From: Hyperoplus lanceolatus | Lineage: Eukaryota; Chordata; Actinopteri; Uranoscopiformes; Ammodytidae | Length of the DNA stretch: 64,000 bases | Direction: 5' to 3' | NCBI GenBank assembly: GCA_026929865.2 | Contig: CM049410.1 | Coordinates: 5,972,501 to 6,036,500, forward strand | In this document: positions 1-14,696 of the stretch, in pieces | Numbering within the stretch: position 1 is the stretch's first letter | How the letters are laid out: every line of letters begins with the position of its first letter | Notes under the pieces: generated by a model | Databases searched by the model: none | Told to the model about the DNA's origin: nothing | Seen by the model: the letters and a program-made list of their open reading frames with translations, nothing else | Made by a program: the position numbers and the translations under genes

Positions 1-190
1 TATTTTTTTAGATATTTTTTTGGGGCATTTTTATGCTTTATTTGATAGTGCAGAGAGACAGAGGTGAAACGGGGCAGAGTGGGGAGTGACATGCAGAGAA
101 CGACCGCGGGTGGGAATCGAACCCGGGTCTGCTGCTGGGCCCGGCCCGGGAGGGGGATGCCTTACCGACTGAGCTAAAGGCGCCCCCCGA
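1..190 (-). mobile_element. tRNA-derived SINE (copy 1), inserted in a LINE
   Basis: Read on the minus strand, it has a Pol III A box (TTTAGCTCAGTCGG) near its 5' end and a B box (GGTTCGATTCC) about 50 nt later. A tRNA-unrelated body follows (GTCGTTCTCTGCATGTCACT) and then an A-rich tail with AATAAAGC and AAAATGCCCC. The same body and tail occur in the copy at 17714-17902. It interrupts the endonuclease region of the LINE just downstream. The tail reaches the window edge, so its target duplication cannot be checked. Confidence 0.85.
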
Positions 191-577
191 AGAACAAGCT
201 TAAGACCACCTGGCAACACCCCCGCTCAAAACATTGGCATCTCCTTGACTACGTGATTGTCCGTCAAAAGGACAGAAAAGATGTCCTCATCCCCCGTGTC
301 ATGCGTGGAGCCGAGTGCTGGACTGACCACCTCATGGTCAGATCCAAACTCCTCATGAGTATTCAACCCCGTAGCCCGAGGACAGCTCCAAACAAGAGAC
401 TCAACCGCACAGCTCTCAACAGCCCCACCACAACAGACAACCTGCGACGGCTCCTTGCTGAAAACCTTGACAAGATCCCGGAGGAATCAGCCGACTGGCC
501 AGCTCTGCGCCGGGCTATCCATAGCTCAGCCTTAGAGGCGCTCGGCCAGTCAAGGAAACGTCACCAGGACTGGTTTG
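191..577 (+). pseudogene. RTE-like LINE, end of endonuclease domain (fragment 1)
   Basis: The frame reads KTTWQHPRSKHWHLLDYVIV, RQKDRKDVL, then MRGAECWTDHLMVRSKLLM, and continues to ALGQSRKRHQDWF. This is the end of an apurinic-like (APE) endonuclease of a non-LTR retrotransposon: the HPRSKHWHLLDYV block, and TDH in place of the usual SDH. It is followed by the linker that leads to the reverse transcriptase. The 5' part is cut off by a SINE and the window edge. The frame stops inside the element inserted at 578, and the polypeptide resumes at 2323. I place it in the RTE/RTE-X type group from its RT and tail; the clade is not certain. Confidence 0.8.
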
Positions 578-783
578 CAGGCATGCAAACTCATAAGCCA
601 TGAAAAAGGTGAAAAGTCCGAAAACAAACACCAGTAGGGGGGTCTGGATGTTAATCTGCAGTGACAATACGCCAACCGCGTTAACCAGCATGCGCATAAA
701 TCAATGCAAATGGCTGTAAAACAACGGTTGGCAAACTGTGAATTTATTTAAAAAAGTGATTCACATAAACCAGTGGCAAGAAA

Positions 784-1848
784 CTAGGGTTGCCACCTTG
801 GATTTAGGAAAAAAAGGGACACTTGATGTTTGGGGCGGAGGGCTCGGCCATTATTAGGCTACCAGTTCAGACTGACCAGTCTAATGACCTATAATAACCA
901 TAAACACCTACTGTGCTTTTTACAGTAGGATATATAAGGAGACTGAGGTGGGAACCCTGTACCCTGTAGTGGTCCGGGGAATGCTCCCCCGGAAGAAAAA
1001 AATGCAACCTTTTAAAGTAAAATTCATCAATCTGGTGCACTTTGAGAAGAAAACTGCATGCAACCAGGGCCCAGGGGCCCAAGGGGGCCCTAAGCCAGAA
1101 ATACTGATATTAACTTTACATGTCGCATTGTCAAAGAGCTCAGTCACTCATGTCAATAACAGGGTCCAAAAAGGAATAACCTAAAATAAGGAAATAAATC
1201 ATGGTACTAGTAGGTGAATAATAGAAAAGCAAGTGCAAAACTAAAGCATTATTAGCTCTGTCTTAGGGGCTTCATGAGGGGCCTTGAAGGCCCCCTCACA
1301 CATACAGTAATAAGCTTTCTATGTGTAAATTCTATACTGTTCATAAAAAGTAGCTATCCACCCTTTATCTGTTGAATAGGGATAGGGAGGAGTGGAGGAG
1401 GGGAAGGGGGGGCTTTAAGAGTCTGGGCCCATTCTGGGCCCATTATCTCATAATCCGTATATGAACCAAATGGTTTCCACAATCTGTTTTTCTATTTTCG
1501 ATGGGAGCATGCACAAGCATTATTTATTAAAAAAAAAAAAAAAGTGGGGGCCCCACACTGGGTCTTGAAACGGGCCCCGAGATCGTTGAGACCGCCCCTG
1601 CCCGCTGCGCTTTCTCTCTGCCCGGCCCCACTCGCCTCTCCATTGAGAATGCATTAGTTGGTGCAGCAAACGCCACGGCCCGTGTCAAACGGCCTTAACT
1701 ACTGAACGAAGGAAATCAAATGAGGTTTTGGCATTTCCCCCCAAATAACGGGACAAATTGTGTCACGGGAGAGATTTATTTTTTCCCGGGACAGCTGGTG
1801 AAAAAAGAGAACAATTCTGGGAAAAAACGGGACGGGTGGCAACACTAG
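784..1848. mobile_element. Candidate DNA element nested in the hAT-like element
   Basis: The ends are inverted: left CTAGGGTTGCCACC, right GGGTGGCAACACTAG (one mismatch in 14). Next to each end is a weaker extension of A-rich and GGGAC motifs. No coding frame was found. The body includes a poly-A tract at about 1529-1544 and a GC-rich stretch at 1545-1640. A target duplication is not clear, so the exact ends are provisional. Confidence 0.45.
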
Positions 1849-2103
1849 TAGGCACATTAACACGGTAAAATAATAGTACTGCGGCAGTACTATTACTGCG
1901 GCTACTTGAACGCTCCGATGACTCGGAGAGATTTTTTTTTTAACTTGCCTGCAGACGCTCTGGCTGACTGATGTCCACGCCCCTCAATGACAAACACTGT
2001 TTCTGATTGGCCAAATGACCGTCAAAGCTCATATGATAGGAGTTAACATCCGTCAATCATAGTTAGTCACTATGGTCACTCCATGTCCATGCTCCGCTCC
2101 ACA

Positions 2104-2107
<4 letters not shown>

Positions 2108-2193
<86 letters not shown>
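2108..2193. repeat. (CA)n microsatellite
   Basis: About 86 bp of pure CA inside the hAT-like element. Confidence 0.95.
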
Positions 2194-2194
<1 letters not shown>

Positions 2195-2322
2195 CTGGCA
2201 GATCCCCCTCCCCCTCCCCTCCAAAAAATATTTTCTCAACGGATCTCCACGAATCACATAGATGGCCAATTTTGTTTCCAAAACGGCGAATTTCGCCGAA
2301 AGGTGACGAGTTTGCATGCCTG

Positions 2323-3724
2323 GGTTTGACTGTAACTCAGCTGAGATACACTCCTAAAAAACAAGCATGAGGCCCACAAAGCTCTCCTGTCCTGCCCTGG
2401 ATCTCCCACCCTCAAATCCACCTTCACTGCAGCAAGAACAGCAGCCCAGCGAGCCCTCCGGACTATGGAGGACACCTGGTGGGTGCAAAAGGCGCAAGAG
2501 ATCCAGAACCTGGCAGATTGCAACAACACCCAAGGCTTTTATGATATCATAAAAGCCTTGTACGGCCCCAGGAAGCGGGCGATTGCCCCGGTCCGATCAG
2601 CTGATGGGTCCACGCTCCTCAAGGACCAGCACCAGATTCTTGCCCGTTGGGCAAATCACTTTGAGAATCTCCTCAACCATACCAACCCAGTCGACCTACA
2701 TATCCTGGATAATCTCCCAGACCTGCCAACAACCACACACCTGGACACCCCACCACTTTACTCGGAAATCCAGCAAGCCATTGCAGGACTGAAAAATAAA
2801 AGCGCTGGACCCGATGGAATCCCTGCAGAGGTGTTCAAACACGGAGGATACACCCTCACACGTCGCCTGCACCTCCTGATCCACAACATCTGGGAACATG
2901 GGACAATGCCACAGGACTGGAAGGATGCAAACATCGTGGTCATTTATAAAAAGAAAGGAGACAGTATGCGGCAACAGCCGCGGAATGTCTCTCCTCTCCA
3001 TCGCAGGGAAGGTCCTGGCCAAGGTCATGCTCAGTAGACTGGTTGAGCACATATCAGAAGCTGTGCTCCCAGAAACACAGTGTGGTTTCCGGAAGACCAG
3101 ATCAACATCAGACACGGTATTTGTCTTGAGGCAGCTGCGGAGAAGAGCAGGGAACACCACAAAGACATCTACATAGCCTTCATCGACCTCAGCAAAGCCT
3201 TCAACACCGTCAACCGTGAGTTGCTCTGGAAACACCTCACCAAACTTGGGGTTCCACCCAAGTTTCTCAGCATCCTACAGCAGTTTCACGATGGGATGCA
3301 AGCCAGAGTGCTTGCAGGAGAACTCCAATCAGAGTTTTTCAAGGTGAACGTTGGGGTAAAGCAAGGCTGTGTCTTGGCTCCGTTGCTCTTTAACATCCTC
3401 CTCTCTGCTGTCACCTGCCTCTTCCACCGGGTCATGGGACAAGAAGACGGTGTCCACATCGAATACCGTCTTGATGGAAGCCTCTTCAACATCCGCCGGC
3501 TCCAGGCCCACACAAAGACAAAAACCCGCCAAATCTGTGAGCTTCAATATGCTGATGACTGTGCTGTCATAGCTCACAGCCCGGACTCTATGCAACACAC
3601 CCTCAACACAATATCCAGTCTGTATCAATCCTTTGGCCTACAGGTTAACACTCAAAAAACCGAGGTCATGTCCCATTTCACCACTCCCGCCCCCACACCC
3701 CCCAGTTTTCACATACACGGTGTT
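2323..3724 (+). pseudogene. RTE-like LINE, reverse transcriptase domain (fragment 2)
   Basis: The LINE resumes with KNKHEAHKALL, then STFTAARTAAQRALRTMED and WWVQKAQEIQNLAD. RT motifs follow: LKNKSAGPDGIPAEVFK (about 2789-2840), GMSLLSIAGKVLAKV and CGFRKTRSTSDTVF, IAFIDLSKAFNTVNRELLW (about 3175-3230), VKQGCVLAPLLFNILLSAV, and the catalytic YADD in LQYADDCAVIAHS (about 3543). At least three reading-frame changes (near 2350, 2965 and 3137) show it is dead. The frame is cut at 3724 by another insertion, where HGV should be followed by PLKTV. Confidence 0.85.
2531..2560. repeat. Perfect 30-bp palindrome
   Basis: CAAGGCTTTTATGAT followed by its exact reverse complement, with no spacer. It lies in the LINE coding frame, where it encodes QGFYDIIKAL. 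Confidence 0.9.
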
Positions 3725-4213
3725 AACGGAATTTAATTTGCCTCATGATTGTATAATATTTTAATGCTCTAACAGCTTTCTGCCTGTTGAACTTTGTCCC
3801 AGTAAACTTAAAGAACTCTAAAAAGTTTTGCTAAACTTGCATTTAGAACGACATCTGCTGATTACTTGTTTTTTAGCCTTGAAGAAGTAAAACTGCCTTG
3901 TAAGGAATTTTGGCACATGAATCATTTTATTATCAGTGTAATTAAAACTCATCCCCCATATTTTCCAGAAACTCAAGGACCCTGGACACACAAACCTAGT
4001 TTGGTTTGCATTCACCTTTTTCATGCATAAAACCTTGTACATCTGTTCATTTCGTTGTCTCAATCATGATGCCACACTTGTGCTTGTGTGGCGTCATGAT
4101 CGAACCCTTGCTTTTGCTGTTGCAAGTAAAAACTTTGCCTGCTTTGAAGCCTGCCTTGACTCAGATTTCTTTATTGAAACACTTGGGTTGTTTAATATAA
4201 GAATTCCTTTAAC
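3725..4213. mobile_element. Unclassified 489-bp insertion in the LINE, 10-bp target duplication
   Basis: A direct ACACGGTGTT (3715-3724 and 4214-4223) flanks the insert. Deleting the insert plus one copy restores the LINE frame (HGV then PLKTVDHF). The ends are weakly inverted (AACGGAATTTAA against TTAAAGGAATTC on the other strand). There is no A-tail, no Pol III box and no coding frame. Inside is a hairpin at 4066-4099 (ATCATGATGCCACAC and GTGTGGCGTCATGAT, 14 of 15 paired). A 9-10 bp duplication would suit a MuDR-type or similar DNA transposon, but I cannot assign it. Confidence 0.7.
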
Positions 4214-5075
4214 ACACGGTGTTCCACTTAAAACAGTGGATCACTTCACTTACCTTGGGTCCACTCTGTCCTCATGCTGCTCCCTTGACAAAGAAATACA
4301 CACCCGGATCAATAAAGCCTCATCTTCATTTGGACGCCTGGGCAGCAGGGTTTTTGAAAACCGCAACCTGAAGGTCAGCACCAAGGTTGCTGTGTATAAT
4401 GCTGTCTGTCTCTCCACTCTGCTCTATGGGGCAGAGTCATGGACCCCATACCGCCAGCACATCACCAACCAAGAAGCCTTCCACATCCGCTGCCTTCAGA
4501 AGGTCCAGGGTCTGTCCTGGGAAGATCGAACGCCCTATACAGACATCCTCCGCAACACTAACTCTGTCTGTATGGAAGCAGCTATGGCCAAAAGACACCT
4601 GCGCTGGATAGGGCACACCATACGAATGCCTGAACACCGCCTGCCCCGCCAAGTCCTCTACAGCCAACTACTGGGCACAAAGCGCTCCGCTGGAGGGCAA
4701 AAGCTGCGCTTCACTGACTACACCAGGGACCTCCTAAAGCGGGCGAACATCCCCCTCACTCAGCTTGAAAACCTGGCCACCAACAGATCTGCCTGGCAGG
4801 AAACCTGTGCCACGGCAGTTTCCCAAATCCACCAAAATACCAAGACAGAAGATCCGAGCGGCGCACCCAGCGACACCAATGGGCGGCTGGTGTCCCCATG
4901 GCATCTGGCTTCTCGTGTTCCATCTGCGGGCGAGTGTGCGGCTCAAGGATTGGTCTCTACGCCCACGAGAAGTGGCACCAATGTCGTTGACACCCCCTCC
5001 CCCCCACACCATTCCCCAACCCCATCCTTGGAGCAAGTGTCATCTTCGGAAACGATGGACAGCTAAGAAAAAAAA
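4214..5075 (+). pseudogene. RTE-like LINE, C-terminal domain and 3' end (fragment 3)
   Basis: The frame continues PLKTVDHFTYLGSTLSS, then VAVYNAVCLSTLLYGAESWT, RCLQKVQGLSWEDRTPYTDI, MAKRHLRWIGHTIRMPEHRL, and a Gly/Arg-rich stretch to about 4850. This thumb/C-terminal region is typical of the family. After a further frame change near 4850-4905 another frame encodes FSCSICGRVCGSRIGLYAHE then KWHQCR and a stop (about 4909-4990), a Cys/His zinc-finger that ends the ORF in relatives. The 3' end, GATGGACAGCTAAG and an A-run, is at about 5053-5075. Confidence 0.85.
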
Positions 5076-9431
<4,356 letters not shown>

Positions 9432-9433
9432 TA

Positions 9434-10288
9434 CACTCAACAAAAATATAAACGCAACACTTTTGTTTTTGCTCCCATTTTTCATGAGATGGACTTAAAG
9501 ATCTAAAATTCATTCCAGATACACAATTGTACCATTTCTCTCAAACATTGTTCACAAATCTGTCTAAATGTGTGATAGTGAGCACTTCTGCTTTGCTGAG
9601 ATAATCCATCCCACCTCACAGGTGTGCCACATCAAGATGCTGATCTGACATCATGATTAGTGCACAGGTGTGCCGTAGACTGTCCACAATAAAAGGCCAC
9701 TCTGAAATGTGCATTTTTTTTGCTTTATTGGGGGTCTGGGGACTCAGAACCAGTCAGTATCTGGTGTGACCACCATTTGCCTCATGCAGTGCAACACATC
9801 TTCTTCGCATAGAGTTTATCAGATTGTCAATTGTGGCCTGTGGAATGTTGGTCCACTCCTCTTCAATGGCTGTGCAAAGTTGCTGGAGACGGCTTATGGT
9901 GGAGAAATGAACATTCAATGCACGAGCAACAGATCTGGTTGACATTCCTGCTGTCAGCATGCCAATTGCATGCTCCCTCAATGCTTGTGGCATCTGTGGC
10001 ATTTTGCTGTGCGACAAAACTGCACATTTCAGGGTGGCCTTTTATTGTGGACAGTCTAAGGCTAATCATGATGTCAGATCAGCATCTTGATGTGGCACAC
10101 CTGTGAGGTGGGATGGATTATCTCAGCAAAGCAGAAGTGCTCACTATCACACATTTAGACAGATTTGTGAACAATGTTTGAGAGAAATGGTACAATTGTG
10201 TATCGGAAATAAATGTTAGATCTTTAAGTCCATCTCATGAAAAATGGTAGCAAAAACAAAAGTGTTGCGTTTATATTTTTGTTGAGTG
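9434..10288 (-). mobile_element. Tc1-like transposon, internally deleted, with long inverted repeats
   Basis: The element starts CACTCAACAAAAATATAAAC and ends with its inverse (..TTTTTGTTGAGTG), flanked by TA on both sides (9432-9433 and 10289-10290), the Tc1/mariner target. The inverted repeats are unusually long: about 280 bp per arm (9434-9713 and 10018-10288), matching over nearly all of it. The centre holds one minus-strand frame (9754-10017). At 855 bp it is about half the length of an autonomous Tc1 element, because the middle of the transposase is missing. Confidence 0.9.
9754..10017 (-). pseudogene. Tc1 transposase remnant: N-terminal HTH joined in frame to the C-terminal tail
   Basis: The product is 87 residues with an intact start and stop. 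Residues 8-45 (MPQALREHAIGMLTAGMSTR then SVARALNVHFSTISRLQQ) are the first helix-turn-helix of a Tc1 transposase. Residues 46-87 (LCTAIEEEWTNIPQATIDNL, INSMRRRCVALHEANGGHTR) are the C-terminal end of the same protein. The linker, second HTH and whole DDE catalytic domain are gone. The fusion keeps the frame with no stop. It could bind the element's ends but cannot cut DNA. It is likely an inactive deletion derivative; whether it is expressed is unknown. Confidence 0.85.
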
Positions 10289-10666
10289 TACATACATACA
10301 TATGTATGCTGGAGCTGATGAATAAAAAAGGAGAAGAAATCCCATTCTGAGCATGTCAGTAAACTGCACAGCTTGCGAAAAAGAAAAAGCGAAGATCTGT
10401 GGAAAGATAGCAGAAGCAGCTTCACTTTAGGGCATCTCCTTCCCATCTCTGAGCCGAATTGTTCTCTGCATTTGATTGTAATCTGAAACGTGGCGGGGTA
10501 CGTCTCACTGTACAATTTTACTGGAAACGTTTTCAGAGCGGTGCAGTGTTTTTAGAAAGGCTGCATGTGTTCTCTTAGTCACAAAATAAAGTTGAGGTCA
10601 CGAAAGGCTAGAGGAAATCTCTGACCAGGGTGACCAAAAAAACCAATAATGTTCTACTCTTGGGAT

Positions 10667-10760
10667 GAATCAATCAATCAATCAATCAATCAATTAAACT
10701 TTATTTATAGAGCACTTTTCATACAAGTAAATGTAACACATAACAAGTGCTTAAAGACCT
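10667..10760. repeat. (ATCA)n tail and retroelement-like 3' end fragment
   Basis: Seven ATCA units run into AAACTTTATTTATAGAGCAC and TTTTCATACAA. This pattern is common at the 3' ends of teleost CR1/L2-type elements. No coding part is attached. Confidence 0.5.
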
Positions 10761-10762
10761 AC

Positions 10763-10974
10763 TTCACCAGTGGGAATATGAAGGTGTAACTCTGAGATCC
10801 TTTGTAGTATAAATGTGCAAAAAAAAATTGCCCAGTTGTGACATCAGACTATAGGGGTAGACAGTGAGACCATAAAACACTCTGCCTTTGATGAACCGAT
10901 TTCTTAAAATGTTTGCACATTTATACTACAAAGGATCTCAGATTTCAATACACCTTCATATTCCCACTGGTGAA
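10763..10974. repeat. Snapback inverted repeat (MITE-like)
   Basis: The arm at 10763-10821 (TTCACCAGTGGGAATATGAA, GGTGTA, ..., GAGATCCTTTGTAGTATAAA) is the inverse of 10912-10974, apart from a short indel of a few bases. A 90-bp spacer separates the arms. It would fold into a long hairpin. No clear target duplication. Confidence 0.8.
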
Positions 10975-11082
10975 AACAATCCCCTCCCTCCCACGACACA
11001 CCCCAATATATTCATACACGCAAAAACAATCCCCCCTCCCACCCATCCAAACCCAAAGCATATCATTGTGACAAATGTCATT

Positions 11083-11165
11083 AAAAACAAATCAAATCAA
11101 ATCAGTTTTATTTGTATAGCCCAATATCACAAACAGACATTTGCCTCTGTGGGCTTCACATTCCG
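11083..11165. repeat. Interspersed repeat fragment, (TCAAA)n plus TTTTATTTGTATAGCCC
   Basis: TCAAA units followed by TTTTATTTGTATAGCCCAAT, ATCACAAA and CTGTGGGCTTCACA. This is a common terminal motif of teleost interspersed repeats, recognised by motif only. Confidence 0.5.
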
Positions 11166-11198
11166 TTCAGTATGGCACCCTCTGCCCTTAGACCTTAA

Positions 11199-12119
11199 AG
11201 CTACTACGAGTAAGTCGGCACGTTGGCGACACCTTTGAACAAAAGCGGTAGTATTATTACGACGCCAGCTGTCGTGAAGCTGTTTTGAAGCTCGTGCAGG
11301 AAGCGCAACATTCAAATAATCAGGAAGCAATATGGTGCGTGTCCGTGTGTTGAAAGTGTGAGGGCACCGGACTCTTTTCGGCTCCGTGAGTCTATGGGTG
11401 ACACAGCATCAACTAATGCCAGTAAGTGCTAAACACACCTGATTGCAATGAGTTGATGCATTGTCACCTCTCACGGAGCTGAACGAGTCCCCGTGTCCTC
11501 ACACAAAGCGAATGAACGAGAGACGGCAGTTAGTATGGATCACGATGAGGTAATGTGTTTATGTTGTAAATAATGACTATTTCCGATGAATAATGGTCAT
11601 CTGATGATGCTGGTGAGGCAAAATAAACTTTGTTTTAGTAGGCTACCGCTCATTCATTTAGGAGTAAACACTGCAGTCTAGTTTCGCTGCGTGAAATTGT
11701 GTATACGTTGCTTGGCAACGCCCTCCCGCCCGACTATCACTCTCCCTTTTAGCTTTTCTTCATTGCATTTTCTTTTTTTTCTTTGATGGTTCAGTCCCGT
11801 TATCAGTCATTATGACGACAAACAACTGTCTCAAACAAGCCTCCCGCTCCCCTTCCCTCACCAGGAGGGATAGGCTTCTCAATTCACGTTCCTGCGCCAC
11901 ACTGAAATCTGTGACCAATACGGATATGTGACCATAGAGCATGCACGCGTGAACCGAAAATCGGACTGGGTGTACGACCAGATCAAATGCAGCAATAAAA
12001 ACTATATAAAAACGTATTTCTTTGCACTGATGGTCTCGTTTGCTGTTAAAGGTCATTTATGATTATGAGAGGAAACATGAGGCTGTTTAAAAGATATTTA
12101 AATGTTACTCGTAGCCGCT
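11199..12119. mobile_element. TTAA-flanked non-autonomous DNA element (921 bp)
   Basis: TTAA at 11195-11198 and 12120-12123 flanks inverted ends: AGCTACTACGAGTAA on the left, TTACTCGTAGCCGCT on the right (13 of 15 match). TTAA duplication is the mark of piggyBac and Kolobok elements. No transposase frame inside. Confidence 0.75.
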
Positions 12120-12693
12120 TTAAGTGACTGATAAATAACTCGCAGTAACATACAATTCAAAGCCCATTCACAGGGTGCGATTTGGCAACGACTGGGGCAA
12201 GAACGAGTGCTGAGGAAAAGGAGAAGGAAACACCTGCCAAAACCACATGACACCCTCCCCCCTTTTTTCCCCTAAATTTCTTTTAGCGAGATTCTTCACT
12301 TGAAGCTCTGCATATCCAGGTCCATCCTCCAAAGTAGCCCACAGTACAGACCATTAAGAATTTATTTGATTATCGCTAGTAGTTTCTGAACAGCAAACAC
12401 CAAATTAGAGCAAATTATGTTAAACCCTAGAAAGCATTAATTTTCCAGACAGACCGGCTCAACACAGACACACGAACATGCACACACGCATACAAATGTC
12501 CTCAGTGTAAGTGGTGTGTGTGCGTGTGTGTGTGTGTTTGTGTCTGTGTGTGGTTAGAGCCAGGAGAAGTTAATTGGATTGTGAGTAAGCATTTTGGACG
12601 TCCATTATCTTTGGTCATCTGCGGGGGCCAATATCCTGAGGTGGCTCATCCAAAACAATCCTATTATCTTAACCCAAAGATAAGAAAAGTGCC

Positions 12694-12711
12694 CACACAC
12701 AGACACACACA

Positions 12712-12808
<97 letters not shown>
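12694..12808. repeat. (CA)n microsatellite
   Basis: CA with two AGAC interruptions at the left and then about 95 bp of pure CA. Confidence 0.95.
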
Positions 12809-12809
<1 letters not shown>

Positions 12810-13123
12810 GTTCCTCCATCCTTCTCTCTTACAAACCATGCACATACTGTCTAAAACTATTTTTGATTCCCCCCCTTAGAGCATCTCTCACTCTTCCAAT
12901 CTCTCCTTGCCCGTTCTTAGGCAGTGTCCAGTGTACATGATCCTGCCACTTAAAGGTGCCCCCTGTCTATATTTATTGTATCTTTATTACTTTCCCTTCT
13001 TCAGACACTCGGCCAGACACTATGGCTGCTAGCCAATCACACTCCCTTCCCCATCTGTCGTTACTTAAAACTGTATGTGGACACAACACACCCGTAGATA
13101 TACACAGACTGTCAGATACAAAT

Positions 13124-13127
<4 letters not shown>

Positions 13128-13209
<82 letters not shown>
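13128..13209. repeat. (CA)n microsatellite
   Basis: About 82 bp of pure CA. Confidence 0.95.
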
Positions 13210-13211
<2 letters not shown>

Positions 13212-14384
13212 ACTGTCATCCTGTAACAGGTTAGAACGGCTCTATAGACTTCGGACCATTTTGCCTAAATTAGTGTTTTCAAAATGCCATATTCCTGGCA
13301 GCCTACAGTATATGACTGATGACAGAACAGCATTTGATAAAGTAGTGCTGTCTTGTTTTATGTTCGCACCCTAATGAATGTGCTCATTAATGACCTGAGA
13401 AGCTCTGGGGTAGTTGCAACAACCTGTTCTGTACAGAGAAACAAATGTGGCTATAGCTCCCACAGCTCATCCATCACCACTCCATTCAGCTCTGAGAGGG
13501 AACAGCTCAATTTTAGCGGGGCTGTCAGTTATTTTCAACGCCAATTTTCCTAACCATCCCAAAGTGGCTTGCACACCACCGAGTGAAACCTAACTACATA
13601 CAAACCAGTCAGAACTTCGATTCCTCTACCAAAGAAAGCAATCAAGAGTCTTTCCAAGAAAAAGCTATTTTGCAGGCGAGGCCCTCAAATGGAAGGCATG
13701 GGTGTTTGTGCTTCCTTTCTCCCACAGCTGAACTTTTTTTCTATTTAGACCTGTCAACAGTCTTGTTGTGTTCAGTGGTTTGCGGTCACATGGCATTTCC
13801 AAAATAGAAACCATCTATCATGGGGATAAGTGGTGGCTAAGAGATGTCATTGTGGTCATGAGTGGGTGACAGAGGAAGTGGTAAAACCGCTGGGCAGAAA
13901 AAACAGTTCAGAGGGTTGCATTTATCCTTGCGAAAGAGCTAAGTAGGATGGAGAGGCGAACAGGACACTTGAGAATGGATAGAGTTAATCTGTATGTGGA
14001 AGGAATAAGGAGTGGGCTTAGCTATGTCTTCACACTCAATATCCATCCGAGACACTGCTCTGAAACACATTTTAAAGTGCTCTAAGTGAGGTTAGATGGA
14101 GGAGAAGAAAGCCATAGAAAAACTAGCTCCATATGGGAAAAAAAAGGTTAGTAATCTGAGCGAGATATTATCAGTATTTCTCTTCAGTGCCACAGGTCAT
14201 ACAACACATCATGAGGCACAGTCCATGCATCATTGTGTGACTGCTGCATCTGGTAACATGACCTCTACTGTCGCTGCAAGCTGTCCCAATACATCATCAT
14301 GTATTGATGTTGTGTTGTATGGTGCTCAATCATGGGGAACATCTTGCAATATCATGTAATCTAATAGAACACACCACAAAGAAA

Positions 14385-14696
14385 CAAGGCACTGCAGGCT
14401 ATTACATTGTTTTTTCAAGCAGTGGTCAATTTGAAATTGTTGGCTATTTTGCTGCAATTACAGTATATGTGTTATTTTATACTTTAGAATTAGAAATAAA
14501 ATGCCCCAAATGTACATTTAGGTGTTTATTTTAATAAACATTATCTGTTTGCGTCAGGATATTTCTCCTCTACAACCATGTGTAATGGCTATTATCTCAA
14601 CTAACTTTCCATAATCGTTCTTAGCACAATTCTAAAGGTTAGACTGATCAGTTCGATGTTGTAGTAGACTGATTTATGACATACCTTTGTTCTTAA
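14385..14696 (+). repeat. Diverged direct duplication, copy A (left of the TTAA element)
   Basis: Shares ordered blocks with 16263-16600: CACTGCAGGC, CAATTTGA, GGTGTTTATTTTA, CTGTTTGCGTC, TTCCATAAT..TTCTTAG, CTGATTTATGA. The similarity resumes after the TTAA element at 15205 (ACATG..AAAATGC, then TTTTTAA). Spacing between blocks is alike in both copies. Confidence 0.65.

Larger units (their letters stand above)
578..2322. mobile_element. hAT-like DNA element inserted in the LINE
   Basis: The termini are inverted: left CAGGCATGCAAACTC, right GAGTTTGCATGCCTG, an exact 15-bp match. They are flanked by a direct GGTTTG (572-577 and 2323-2328). Removing the element plus one GGTTTG rejoins the LINE as Asp-Trp-Phe-Asp, so it is a clean insertion. 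CAG..CTG ends fit the hAT superfamily, although a full 8-bp target duplication is not visible. It contains no transposase frame. It holds a second element (784-1848) and a long CA array. Confidence 0.7.
12124..14384. other. Intron 3 stretch without a gene
   Basis: No coding signal. It holds a short GT run at 12513-12540 and two CA arrays listed separately. Confidence 0.6.

Noticed and set aside
2063-2370. Long frames of (Thr-His)n or (Cys-Val)n over CA/GT arrays, here and at every other CA array
   Set aside because: They are translations of dinucleotide repeats, open on both strands, with no conserved flanks.
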